A DNA stretch of 64,000 nt from assembly GCF_004122165.1 (NCBI RefSeq), contig NZ_SBKO01000001.1, positions 186,001-250,000 on the forward strand, given 5' to 3'. Position 1 is the first letter of the stretch. Each line of letters opens with the position of its first letter. Positions 9,334 through 18,468 of this stretch are shown one piece after another. The DNA comes from Flavobacterium amnicola. Lineage in GTDB: Bacteria > Bacteroidota > Bacteroidia > Flavobacteriales > Flavobacteriaceae. The position numbers were made by a program, and so were the translations under genes. The notes beneath the pieces are model-generated. The model made no database searches and was not told the origin of the DNA. It saw nothing but the letters and a program-made list of their open reading frames with translations.

Positions 9334-10782
9334 ATGGAAAAGGAAATAGATGAAAAGAGACAAGGCACCAGCCTCGTTTTACAAGAAAAAGAAGGAAATA
9401 CAAAGAAACTTTTCATAGAAAGTTACGGATGTGCTATGAATTTTTCCGACAGTGAAATCGTAGCTTCCATCTTAACCGAACAAGGTTATAATACGACTCA
9501 AAATTTAGAAGAAGCCGATTTGGTTTTAGTCAACACGTGTTCTATACGTGATAAAGCAGAAATGACTGTTCGTAAGCGTTTGGAAAAATACAATGCGGTT
9601 AAACGCAGTATTAATCCAGGCATGAAAGTAGGCGTTTTAGGCTGTATGGCCGAACGTTTAAAAAGCCAATTCTTGGAAGAAGAAAAAATCGTAGATATGG
9701 TGGTTGGACCTGATGCTTACAAAGACCTACCCAATCTTTTAAAAGAAGTAGAAGAAGGACGTGATGCGATTAATGTCATTTTATCCAAAGATGAAACCTA
9801 TGGCGATATTTCTCCTGTACGTTTAAATTCTAATGGAATTAACGCTTTTGTATCGATTACTCGTGGTTGTGATAACATGTGCACCTTTTGCGTAGTACCT
9901 TTTACACGTGGTCGTGAGCGTAGCCGCGAACCACAATCTATCATTGAAGAAATTCAGGATTTATGGGACAGAGGTTTTAAAGAAATTTGCTTGTTAGGTC
10001 AAAACGTAGACAGTTACCTATGGTATGGTGGTGGTTTGAAAAAAGACTACGACAAAGCGACCGAAATGCAAAAAGCTACTGCTGTTGATTTTGCTCAGCT
10101 ATTAGAAATGTCGGCAAAGCAATTCCCTAAAATGCGTTTTAGATTTTCGACCTCTAATCCACAGGATATGCACGAAGAAGTATTACACGTGATTGCCAAA
10201 TATGACAACGTATGTAATTACATTCACTTGCCTGTGCAGTCTGGAAGTACTCGAATTTTAAAAGAAATGAACCGTCAACACACCCGTGAAGAATACATGG
10301 AATTGATTGATAAAATCAAACGCATTATTCCAGGTTGTTCGATTTCACAAGATATGATTACTGGCTTCCCAACGGAAACAGAAGAAGATCATCAAGACAC
10401 CTTGAGTCTAATGGAATATGTACAGTATGACTTCGGTTATATGTTTGCTTATTCAGAAAGACCAGGCACACTTGCGGCACGTAAAATGGAAGACGATGTT
10501 CCTGAGCCTGTAAAAATGCGTCGTTTACAAGAGGTAGTCGATTTACAACAAGACATAAGTGCTAAGCGTACGGCTCGTTTCTTAAACCAAACGGTAGAAG
10601 TTTTAATTGAAAAAGAATCAAAAAAATCGGATGCACACTGGTCAGGAAGAATTTCTGAAAATGTGGTGACCGTTTTCCCAAAAGAAAATTACAAACCTGG
10701 CGATTTCGTCTTGGTAAAAGTGACCGATTGCACTTCAGCAACTTTAATTGGAGAAGCGATAGGATATTCGTCTATGAATTAA
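9334..10782 (+). CDS. miaB: tRNA-2-methylthio-N6-dimethylallyladenosine synthase MiaB
   Basis: 482 aa. It adds the 2-methylthio group to i6A37 of tRNAs that read UNN codons. The N-terminal methylthiotransferase domain has the three expected cysteines (C33, C69, C104) for the auxiliary 4Fe-4S cluster. The radical-SAM CxxxCxxC is C179, C183 and C186 (RGCDNMCTFC). A TRAM RNA-binding domain forms the last 65 or so residues. An N-terminal extension of about 25 charged residues precedes the first domain. Length and motif order are those of MiaB and not of RimO or MtaB. Confidence 0.96.
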   Translation: MEKEIDEKRQGTSLVLQEKEGNTKKLFIESYGCAMNFSDSEIVASILTEQGYNTTQNLEEADLVLVNTCSIRDKAEMTVRKRLEKYNAVKRSINPGMKVGVLGCMAERLKSQFLEEEKIVDMVVGPDAYKDLPNLLKEVEEGRDAINVILSKDETYGDISPVRLNSNGINAFVSITRGCDNMCTFCVVPFTRGRERSREPQSIIEEIQDLWDRGFKEICLLGQNVDSYLWYGGGLKKDYDKATEMQKATAVDFAQLLEMSAKQFPKMRFRFSTSNPQDMHEEVLHVIAKYDNVCNYIHLPVQSGSTRILKEMNRQHTREEYMELIDKIKRIIPGCSISQDMITGFPTETEEDHQDTLSLMEYVQYDFGYMFAYSERPGTLAARKMEDDVPEPVKMRRLQEVVDLQQDISAKRTARFLNQTVEVLIEKESKKSDAHWSGRISENVVTVFPKENYKPGDFVLVKVTDCTSATLIGEAIGYSSMN

Positions 10783-10790
10783 CAATTGAT

Positions 10791-10819
10791 AATGGATAAT
10801 TGACAATTAATTATCCATT
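10791..10819. repeat. AT-rich inverted repeat between miaB and the sigma-54 activator
   Basis: Perfect 11-bp arms (10791-10801 and 10809-10819) surround a 7-nt loop, and a looser palindrome extends outward. There is no T run, so it is not a standard terminator. Short AT-rich palindromes of this kind often occur between genes in Flavobacterium. Confidence 0.6.
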
Positions 10820-10845
10820 GTTAATTACTAATTATAATATAAAAA

Positions 10846-12090
10846 ATGGAATCAATTCAAGCCATAAAACAACGTTTTGAAATTATTGGGAACGACCCAA
10901 AGCTCAATCGTGCGATTGAAAAAGCCATTCAGGTTTCTCCGACTGATATTTCGGTATTGGTAACCGGAGAAAGTGGTGTTGGTAAAGAAAGTATTCCGAA
11001 AATTATCCACTCACTATCGCACCGAAAACATGGCAAATATATTGCCGTCAACTGTGGTGCTATTCCAGAAGGAACTATCGATAGTGAATTATTCGGACAT
11101 GAAAAAGGGTCGTTTACTGGAGCCACTTCTACCCGTGAAGGCTATTTTGAAGTAGCTGATGGCGGAACAATTTTCCTTGATGAAGTGGGTGAATTACCGC
11201 TAACTACCCAGGTTCGTTTATTACGTGTGCTGGAAAATGGAGAATTTATAAAAGTAGGTTCTTCACAAGTCCAAAAAACCAATGTCCGAATTGTAGCAGC
11301 TACAAATGTGAATATGGCTGATGCTATTGAAAAAGGCAAATTCCGTGAGGATTTGTACTATCGTTTGAGTACTGTCGATATTAATTTACCGCCACTTCGC
11401 GAGCGCAAAGAAGACATTCATATTTTATTTAGAAAATTTGCTTCCGATTTTGCCCACAAATACAAAATGCCTCCAATCAAATTAGAGGATCAAGCTGTAA
11501 ATTATTTGGTAAAATACCGTTGGAGCGGAAATATTCGTCAATTGCGAAATGCTGCCGAACAAATTTCGGTTTTGGAAACCAACCGCGACATTTCGTTACA
11601 AACTCTAATGTCCTATTTACCGGCTGAAGGCATTAATTTACCTTCGGTTATTGGGAAAAAGTCAGAAAATGATTTCTCAACCGAAAGAGACATTTTATAT
11701 AAAGTTCTTTTTGACATGAAAAGTGACTTGAATGACTTGAAAAAACTAACGTTAGAATTGATGAAAAACGGTGCTAAAGTACAAGACATCAATCCGAGTT
11801 TGATTCAGAAAGTATACGGTAACAAAGATGAAAGTGAAATTTCTTTTGAAGAAACACCAAGAACCGCAGTCATTGCTAACGATATTCAAGAAGATTTTGA
11901 CGACGACGAAGACGATTACATTTTTGCCGATACTATCGAAGAAGAAGATTCGTTACGCTTGGATCAAAAAGAAATCGAACTCATTAAAAAAGCGCTGGAA
12001 CGCAACAAAGGAAAACGAAAAGCAGCCGCTGACGAATTGGGTATTTCAGAAAGAACCTTGTACAGAAAAATCAAACAATTTGATTTGTAA
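10846..12090 (+). CDS. Sigma-54-type AAA+ transcriptional activator, no receiver domain
   Basis: 414 aa. The AAA+ domain starts almost at the N-terminus. Walker A is GESGVGKE (41-48), the sigma-54 contact loop is GSFTGA (88-93, the GAFTGA position), and Walker B is FLDE (110-113). A strongly acidic linker (DDDEDD and EEED) leads to a Fis-type helix-turn-helix at the C-terminus (KRKAAADELGISERTLYRK). There is no REC, GAF or PAS sensor, so activity must be set by expression or by a partner. It is followed closely by lptE, a TPR gene and secG, which suggests a link to envelope genes; the targets are unknown. Confidence 0.9.
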   Translation: MESIQAIKQRFEIIGNDPKLNRAIEKAIQVSPTDISVLVTGESGVGKESIPKIIHSLSHRKHGKYIAVNCGAIPEGTIDSELFGHEKGSFTGATSTREGYFEVADGGTIFLDEVGELPLTTQVRLLRVLENGEFIKVGSSQVQKTNVRIVAATNVNMADAIEKGKFREDLYYRLSTVDINLPPLRERKEDIHILFRKFASDFAHKYKMPPIKLEDQAVNYLVKYRWSGNIRQLRNAAEQISVLETNRDISLQTLMSYLPAEGINLPSVIGKKSENDFSTERDILYKVLFDMKSDLNDLKKLTLELMKNGAKVQDINPSLIQKVYGNKDESEISFEETPRTAVIANDIQEDFDDDEDDYIFADTIEEEDSLRLDQKEIELIKKALERNKGKRKAAADELGISERTLYRKIKQFDL

Positions 12091-12121
12091 AATTCCAATC
12101 CCTATCTTTGGAACACTAAAA

Positions 12122-12625
12122 ATGAAAAAAACATACTACATATTATTAGCTCCTTTATTTTTTCTACTGAACGGTTGTGGTATTTACAACTTTACAGGAA
12201 CGGGAAAAATAGATGCCAACACGTTCCAAGTCAACACCTTTCAAAACGTATCCGAGTTGATTGAACCTGGAATTGACCGTCAATTTACATTGAAATTACA
12301 AGATTTAATTCAAAATCAAACGAATTTAAATCTGACGTCAACCGACGGTGATTTGATGTACGAAGGTGAAATTGTCGATTATCGCATTTCCCCGATGACT
12401 GCAACTGCCGATTTAACTGCTGCACAAAACCGATTGACAATTACTGTAAATCTTCGTTTTTCAAACAAAAAAAAACCCGAGGAAGATTTTGAAAAACGCT
12501 TTTCATTTTATTACGATTATGCTGGTGAACAACAACTTGTTGGCGCACAATTAAGAACGGCTTTAGACGAAATTTTCGAACGTATTACACAAGATATCTT
12601 TAATGACACTTTAGCCAAATGGTAA
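12122..12625 (+). CDS. lptE: LptE-family LPS-assembly lipoprotein
   Basis: 167 aa from the ATG at 12122. A longer frame opens at 11828 but overlaps the upstream gene and lacks a signal peptide at its start. The lipobox is LLNGC with the lipidated Cys at residue 19. The rest resembles Bacteroidota LptE, which plugs the LptD barrel and helps place lipopolysaccharide in the outer leaflet. The gene is 31 bases after the sigma-54 activator and 4 bases before the TPR gene. Confidence 0.88.
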   Translation: MKKTYYILLAPLFFLLNGCGIYNFTGTGKIDANTFQVNTFQNVSELIEPGIDRQFTLKLQDLIQNQTNLNLTSTDGDLMYEGEIVDYRISPMTATADLTAAQNRLTITVNLRFSNKKKPEEDFEKRFSFYYDYAGEQQLVGAQLRTALDEIFERITQDIFNDTLAKW

Positions 12626-12629
12626 TACT

Positions 12630-13511
12630 ATGAATTTACACGAATTTACTTATTTACTCAATAAACCTGACGCTATAAACAATAGCCAGATAAGTGATTT
12701 GGATAAAATTCTAACTGAATATCCGTATTTTCAAAGTGCGAGAAGTTTATATTTGAAAGGACTTTTTAACCAAGATAGTTTTAAATACAATTCGGCATTA
12801 AAAACAACAGCAAGTTATACTTCGGACAGAAGTGTTCTTTTCGATTTTATTACTTCCGACCATTTTGTAGGAATCCAAAAAGCATTTTTTCAAGAAAAAG
12901 AAAATCAAATTTTCGCCATTCCGGTTGTAGACAGTTTTCAGGTAGAAAACGAAATCGTGTTGGAAGAAAAAATTCAAATTATTGAAGAATTTCCAACCGA
13001 AAATACCTTAGAAAAATCGATTATTTCATCTATTAAAGAGGCTACGCAAGATACGGAAGAAGTTGTCGTGGAAAGCAATCAAAATAATACTTTTGTTTTA
13101 GAAGAAAAACTAGAAATAGGCAAACCCTTAGATTTCAAACCATCGGAAACACATTCGTTTCAAGAATGGCTTCAATTGTCTAAATTACAACCTATTGTAA
13201 GAGAAGAAACGGAACCTAAGTCAGACAATTCTTTGGCGACAAAATATGAATTAATTGACAAGTTCATCGAAGCCAATCCAAAAATTACCCCACCAAAAGA
13301 AGACGCTCCTACTCCAATTTATACCCAAAAAAAGGAGGACACTTCATATTTGATGACCGAGACTTTGGCCAAAATATATTTGGAGCAAAAAAAATTCAGC
13401 AAAGCAATTCAAGCTTATGAAATATTAATTTTGAAATATCCAGAAAAAAGTAGTTTATTTGCAGACCGAATTTTAGATATAAAAGAATTACAACAAAATA
13501 ACAATAAATAA
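12630..13511 (+). CDS. Tetratricopeptide-repeat protein of unknown function
   Basis: 293 aa with no signal peptide. The N-terminal 75 residues form a helical domain (ILTEYPYFQSARSLYLKGL) common in Flavobacteriaceae. An acidic low-complexity middle follows, and one clear TPR helix pair lies near the C-terminus (AKIYLEQKKFSKAIQAYEIL). It is probably a cytoplasmic scaffold. It lies 4 bases after lptE and 2 bases before secG, so it belongs to that operon. Its exact role is unknown. Confidence 0.75.
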   Translation: MNLHEFTYLLNKPDAINNSQISDLDKILTEYPYFQSARSLYLKGLFNQDSFKYNSALKTTASYTSDRSVLFDFITSDHFVGIQKAFFQEKENQIFAIPVVDSFQVENEIVLEEKIQIIEEFPTENTLEKSIISSIKEATQDTEEVVVESNQNNTFVLEEKLEIGKPLDFKPSETHSFQEWLQLSKLQPIVREETEPKSDNSLATKYELIDKFIEANPKITPPKEDAPTPIYTQKKEDTSYLMTETLAKIYLEQKKFSKAIQAYEILILKYPEKSSLFADRILDIKELQQNNNK

Positions 13512-13513
13512 CA

Positions 13514-13891
13514 ATGAGTACATTTTCAATTTTCTTAGTATTAATCACGATTGTTTGCTTTTTATTAATCGTAGTTATTATGGTACAAAACCCTAAAGGT
13601 GGAGGTTTATCTTCAACTTTCGGAAGTTCATCTCAAATGGGAGGTGTTCAAAAAACAACTGATTTCTTAGATAAAAGTACTTGGTATTTAGCTGGAACTT
13701 TAATCGCTTTAATATTATTATCTAGCTTAAGTTTTACAGGTGGTGCTAGCGATACGGGTTCTAAAGTAATTGACGAAACCGCAACTCCTTCAGCAATCCC
13801 AGCCGCTCCAGCAGCGACTCCTGCAGCAGACAACAAAACAACTGCTCCAGCAACATCGGAAACACCAGCTACGGAAGAAGCAAAAAAATAA
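13514..13891 (+). CDS. secG: SecG, protein translocase subunit
   Basis: 125 aa. Two transmembrane helices (residues about 5-22 and 55-75) flank the SecG signature NPKGGGLSSTFG. A low-complexity Ala/Thr/Pro tail of about 45 residues follows and is longer than in enterobacterial SecG. SecG assists SecYEG in export. It is the last gene of the lptE operon and is followed by a terminator. Confidence 0.95.
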   Translation: MSTFSIFLVLITIVCFLLIVVIMVQNPKGGGLSSTFGSSSQMGGVQKTTDFLDKSTWYLAGTLIALILLSSLSFTGGASDTGSKVIDETATPSAIPAAPAATPAADNKTTAPATSETPATEEAKK

Positions 13892-13913
13892 TTTTCGATA
13901 TCACGAAAACTAA

Positions 13914-13944
13914 AAATGCCAGCCTGTCAGTGCTGGCATTTTTA
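13914..13944 (+). terminator. Intrinsic terminator after secG
   Basis: A 10-bp stem (13914-13923 with 13932-13941) has an 8-nt loop, with A and T runs on the two sides. It lies 22 bases after the secG stop. Confidence 0.85.
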
Positions 13945-13951
13945 TTTAGTA

Positions 13952-13993
13952 ATTTTGTCAGATTTTATCACTTGGCACAATTTCTGACAAAAT
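13952..13993. promoter_or_regulatory. Inverted repeat operator candidate ahead of groES
   Basis: Perfect 11-bp arms (13952-13962 and 13983-13993, core GTCAGA/TCTGAC) surround a 20-nt spacer that contains CTTGGCAC. The right arm ends 34 bases before the groES ATG. No CIRCE element (TTAGCACTC-N9-GAGTGCTAA) is present. I infer a heat-shock operator or alternative promoter; the factor is unknown. Confidence 0.55.
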
Positions 13994-14027
13994 AATAGCA
14001 AATAAAATTCAACTAAAATATAGTAAA

Positions 14028-14303
14028 ATGGCAATAAAAATTCAACCTCTTTCAGACCGTGTTATCATAGAGCCTGCTCCTGCCGAAACGCAAACAGCCT
14101 CTGGAATTATTATCCCTGATACCGCAAAAGAAAAACCACAAAAAGGAACTGTTGTCGCTGTGGGTAACGGAAAAAAAGACCAACCCATGACCGTGAAAAT
14201 TGGAGATACTGTTCTTTACGGGAAATATGCTGGTACCGATTTAAAATTTGAAAATAAAGATTATCTAATCATGCGCGAGGAAGATATCTTAGCAATTATC
14301 TAA
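14028..14303 (+). CDS. groES: GroES co-chaperonin
   Basis: 91 aa, the standard Cpn10 length. It has the N-terminal [13 protein letters not shown] strand, a mobile loop [11 protein letters not shown] and the [10 protein letters not shown] segment. It forms the heptameric lid of the GroEL chamber. It lies 32 bases before groEL, in the usual bicistronic order. The preceding inverted repeat is the likely control site. Confidence 0.98.
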   Translation: MAIKIQPLSDRVIIEPAPAETQTASGIIIPDTAKEKPQKGTVVAVGNGKKDQPMTVKIGDTVLYGKYAGTDLKFENKDYLIMREEDILAII

Positions 14304-14311
14304 TCGAATAA

Positions 14312-15967
<1,656 letters not shown>

Positions 15968-16003
15968 TTTTAGACACAAAACATAGGGCAAAAGCCAAAA
16001 GTA

Positions 16004-16040
16004 AAAATCCGTCAAGAACTAAATTCGAGACGGATTTTTT
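16004..16040 (+). terminator. Intrinsic terminator after groEL
   Basis: A 10-bp stem (16004-16013 with 16029-16038) has a 15-nt loop and ends in a T run. The T run merges with the -7 element of the next gene. Confidence 0.75.
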
Positions 16041-16047
16041 ATATTTG
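16040..16047 (+). promoter_or_regulatory. -7 element for the gene at 16062
   Basis: TATATTTG is a full match to TAnnTTTG, 14 bases ahead of the ATG. It overlaps the end of the groEL terminator T run. No clear TTG -33 element is seen. Confidence 0.45.
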
Positions 16048-16061
16048 CCAAAAACCAAATA

Positions 16062-18419
16062 ATGAACAAACTATTATATCTGCTAACTTTTTGTGTTATT
16101 TCAACTGTGTCAAAAGCACAAAATACTGTAGATGAAAAAAGTACAATTGAAAATAACACCGCTTATTTCAATCTTGAAAGAGAAAACATTCACACACAAT
16201 TTAACAAAACTGTCTATACTACAGGAGAAACCATTTGGCTAAAAGGTTACGTAATCGATAAAATTACAGGTCTTCCCAACATAAAATCATCAAATATAAT
16301 CATGGAATTGTTGAATTCTAATGGTGAAAAAATAGATTCCAAATTACTTTATTCTGAAAATAGTACCTTTCACGGATTTTACAATACTGATAAAATTACC
16401 GAATCGGGCAACTATTCTTTTCGATTCTTTACCAATTACATGAATAACTTTTCGGAAGATGAATCGAGCAGTTACGAAATTACGATTGTCAATCCGACGA
16501 ATTACAAAATGGATTTGACTTCAAAATTCAATCCAAATAAAATCAACATCAATTATTACCCAGAATCTGGTGTTTTATTAGAAAATACCGACAACGATAT
16601 TGTAGCCGAAATAAAAGATTGTAATGGCATTGGAAGTACTATAAAAGACATTGAAGTTTTGAACGATAAAAATGAAGTTGTCACTACTTTTTCAACTAAT
16701 GAACAAGGCTATGGTAAATTTAAATTACTCGAATCGAAAAATTTAGAGTATAAAATTAAAATCAAGAATGAACAAAATATACTTCAAGAAAAAGTAATTG
16801 AAAAACCAAAAAAAATCGGTTACCTAATAAGTATAAATGATAATTTTAATTCGGAGACCTTATACGTTGATATTAAAACTAACAAGGCTACAATTGCTAC
16901 AAATAAAACCGTTTGGTTGGGGATTCAACACCTTGATAATTTGAATTTAGTAAAAGTTGATTTTGACGCCAATACGCAACTAAAAAAATTAGCCTTTTCT
17001 AAAAAAGAACTTAATAATGGAATCACCAATTTTATTTTGTTTGACGAGAAAAAGGACATTATATCTGAAAGATTGTATTACAATTCCAAAGTAAACAGCG
17101 CTATTGAAATGACGAATAAAATTGTTACTAACGATTCAATCAAATACAAATTCAAAAGCAATTTTAATCTTGGCGAGTTAAGTTATAGCATCATGCCATC
17201 AAAAACACTTACAAGGCCAAACAAATACAGCATTCATTCAAGTCTTTTACTCAACAATCATTTAACTACCGAAATTACCAATAGTTCCTACTATTTTAAC
17301 AATTACAATCGTTTAAAACATTTCGAATTAGACCTTGCCTTATTTGGAAACAAATACAAATACAATTTCCTGCAAAATATTAATATCCCTACCGAAAATT
17401 TTAAATCGGAAAATGGGCTATCACTAATTGGAAAAATAAATTCGGAAACCAGCAACAAAGACAACAAAATAAATCTGCTTTGCATTTCTACAGGTGTTAG
17501 TTTGAATACCGACATTAATGAAAAGAATGAATTTCAATTTGAAAATCTTGTAGTTAGTGATTCCACATCGATTTTTTTGTCGATGGTTAATAAAAAAAAT
17601 GAAGTAAAAAATTTCGCCTCTGCCTTCAATTTAGTAAAAGCCAAAAACCAATTCTACAAACCTTTCAAAGCAAAACAAACATGCTTTGATGAAAGTGCAA
17701 ACAAAGTAAGTTTTAAATTTCCTAAAACGGACAAAAACACGCATTTGCTAGACTCCATACAAATTAATAAAACCTTAGTCAAACCGAAATTAGTTAATCG
17801 TAAAAATGCTGCTTATGGAAGTTCTTTTATTGATGGGTATAAAATTGATGACGAACAAGTGAGACGATATTCGGATGTAATTAGTTTTATACGTGCCAAA
17901 GGATATAACATTGAGACAAGCGGCGGAAATGTTACTATAACAACTAGAACTTCCCGTAGTTTTAATCAAGACTCGACACCAACTATTCTGATTGATAATT
18001 CTCCTCTAGATGATTTTACATTTCTTTACGGAATGCGAATGGACCAGATTGATGAAATTTATATAAACAAAAGAGGATTTGGTGCAGGTAGTGCTGGAAG
18101 AAATGGAGTGATTAGCATTTTTACCAAAAGAACCATGGGGGCAGGGAAAACGGCATTTAAATCTAGTGCCAAAAATTACGTCTGTAAAGATGGGTTTACC
18201 CCTTTCTTACCTTTCAAAAACAATTTGTCCATTAATTTCAACGATGAAAGCTTTCTTAATTTCGGAAATGTTTTTTGGAATCCTAGAACGGTAACCAATC
18301 AAAATGGTGAATTCGAAATTTCGCTTCCAAAGGTGAACGATGGTGCACTTATTTTAGTTTTGGACGGAATAAACAGTACAGGGCAAATAATTTCCAAAAC
18401 AATTGAAATACAACCTTAA
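16062..18419 (+). CDS. Secreted MG-like / TonB-plug-like protein without a barrel
   Basis: 785 aa. A signal peptide ends near SKAQ. Residues about 35-150 resemble a macroglobulin MG2-type domain (FNKTVYTTGETIWLKGYVID). Further beta-sandwich segments follow, including GITNFILFDEKKDIISERLYY, which resembles alpha-2-macroglobulin-like surface proteins of Bacteroidota. Residues about 590-690 look like a TonB-receptor plug (PTILIDNSPLDDF ... DQIDEIYI ... GVISIFTK). No beta-barrel follows; the protein ends in another beta domain. It is probably outer-membrane associated and exposed to the periplasm or cell surface. It is transcribed alone, and its function is unknown. A related protein is at 55694-57412. 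Confidence 0.75.
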   Translation: MNKLLYLLTFCVISTVSKAQNTVDEKSTIENNTAYFNLERENIHTQFNKTVYTTGETIWLKGYVIDKITGLPNIKSSNIIMELLNSNGEKIDSKLLYSENSTFHGFYNTDKITESGNYSFRFFTNYMNNFSEDESSSYEITIVNPTNYKMDLTSKFNPNKININYYPESGVLLENTDNDIVAEIKDCNGIGSTIKDIEVLNDKNEVVTTFSTNEQGYGKFKLLESKNLEYKIKIKNEQNILQEKVIEKPKKIGYLISINDNFNSETLYVDIKTNKATIATNKTVWLGIQHLDNLNLVKVDFDANTQLKKLAFSKKELNNGITNFILFDEKKDIISERLYYNSKVNSAIEMTNKIVTNDSIKYKFKSNFNLGELSYSIMPSKTLTRPNKYSIHSSLLLNNHLTTEITNSSYYFNNYNRLKHFELDLALFGNKYKYNFLQNINIPTENFKSENGLSLIGKINSETSNKDNKINLLCISTGVSLNTDINEKNEFQFENLVVSDSTSIFLSMVNKKNEVKNFASAFNLVKAKNQFYKPFKAKQTCFDESANKVSFKFPKTDKNTHLLDSIQINKTLVKPKLVNRKNAAYGSSFIDGYKIDDEQVRRYSDVISFIRAKGYNIETSGGNVTITTRTSRSFNQDSTPTILIDNSPLDDFTFLYGMRMDQIDEIYINKRGFGAGSAGRNGVISIFTKRTMGAGKTAFKSSAKNYVCKDGFTPFLPFKNNLSINFNDESFLNFGNVFWNPRTVTNQNGEFEISLPKVNDGALILVLDGINSTGQIISKTIEIQP

Positions 18420-18431
18420 GAAATACAAAAT

Positions 18432-18461
18432 AAAAACCCCGATGTTTCAATCGGGGTTTTT
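18432..18461. terminator. Bidirectional terminator between convergent genes
   Basis: A perfect 12-bp stem (18432-18443 with 18450-18461) has a 6-nt loop and A/T runs on both sides. It serves the plus-strand MG/plug gene and the minus-strand TonB receptor. Confidence 0.9.
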
Positions 18462-18468
18462 ATTTGCA

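Noticed and set aside
10783..10845. Terminator after miaB
   Set aside because: The inverted repeat has no T run and low GC, so termination is not supported. It is listed as a repeat only.
11828..12121. N-terminal extension of the lptE frame
   Set aside because: It overlaps the sigma-54 activator in another frame. The lipoprotein signal begins at the ATG at 12122.
13970..13990. Sigma-54 promoter ahead of groES
   Set aside because: TGGCAC fits a -24 box but the -12 position reads CTGAC, without the GC dinucleotide. The match is better explained as part of the inverted repeat spacer.
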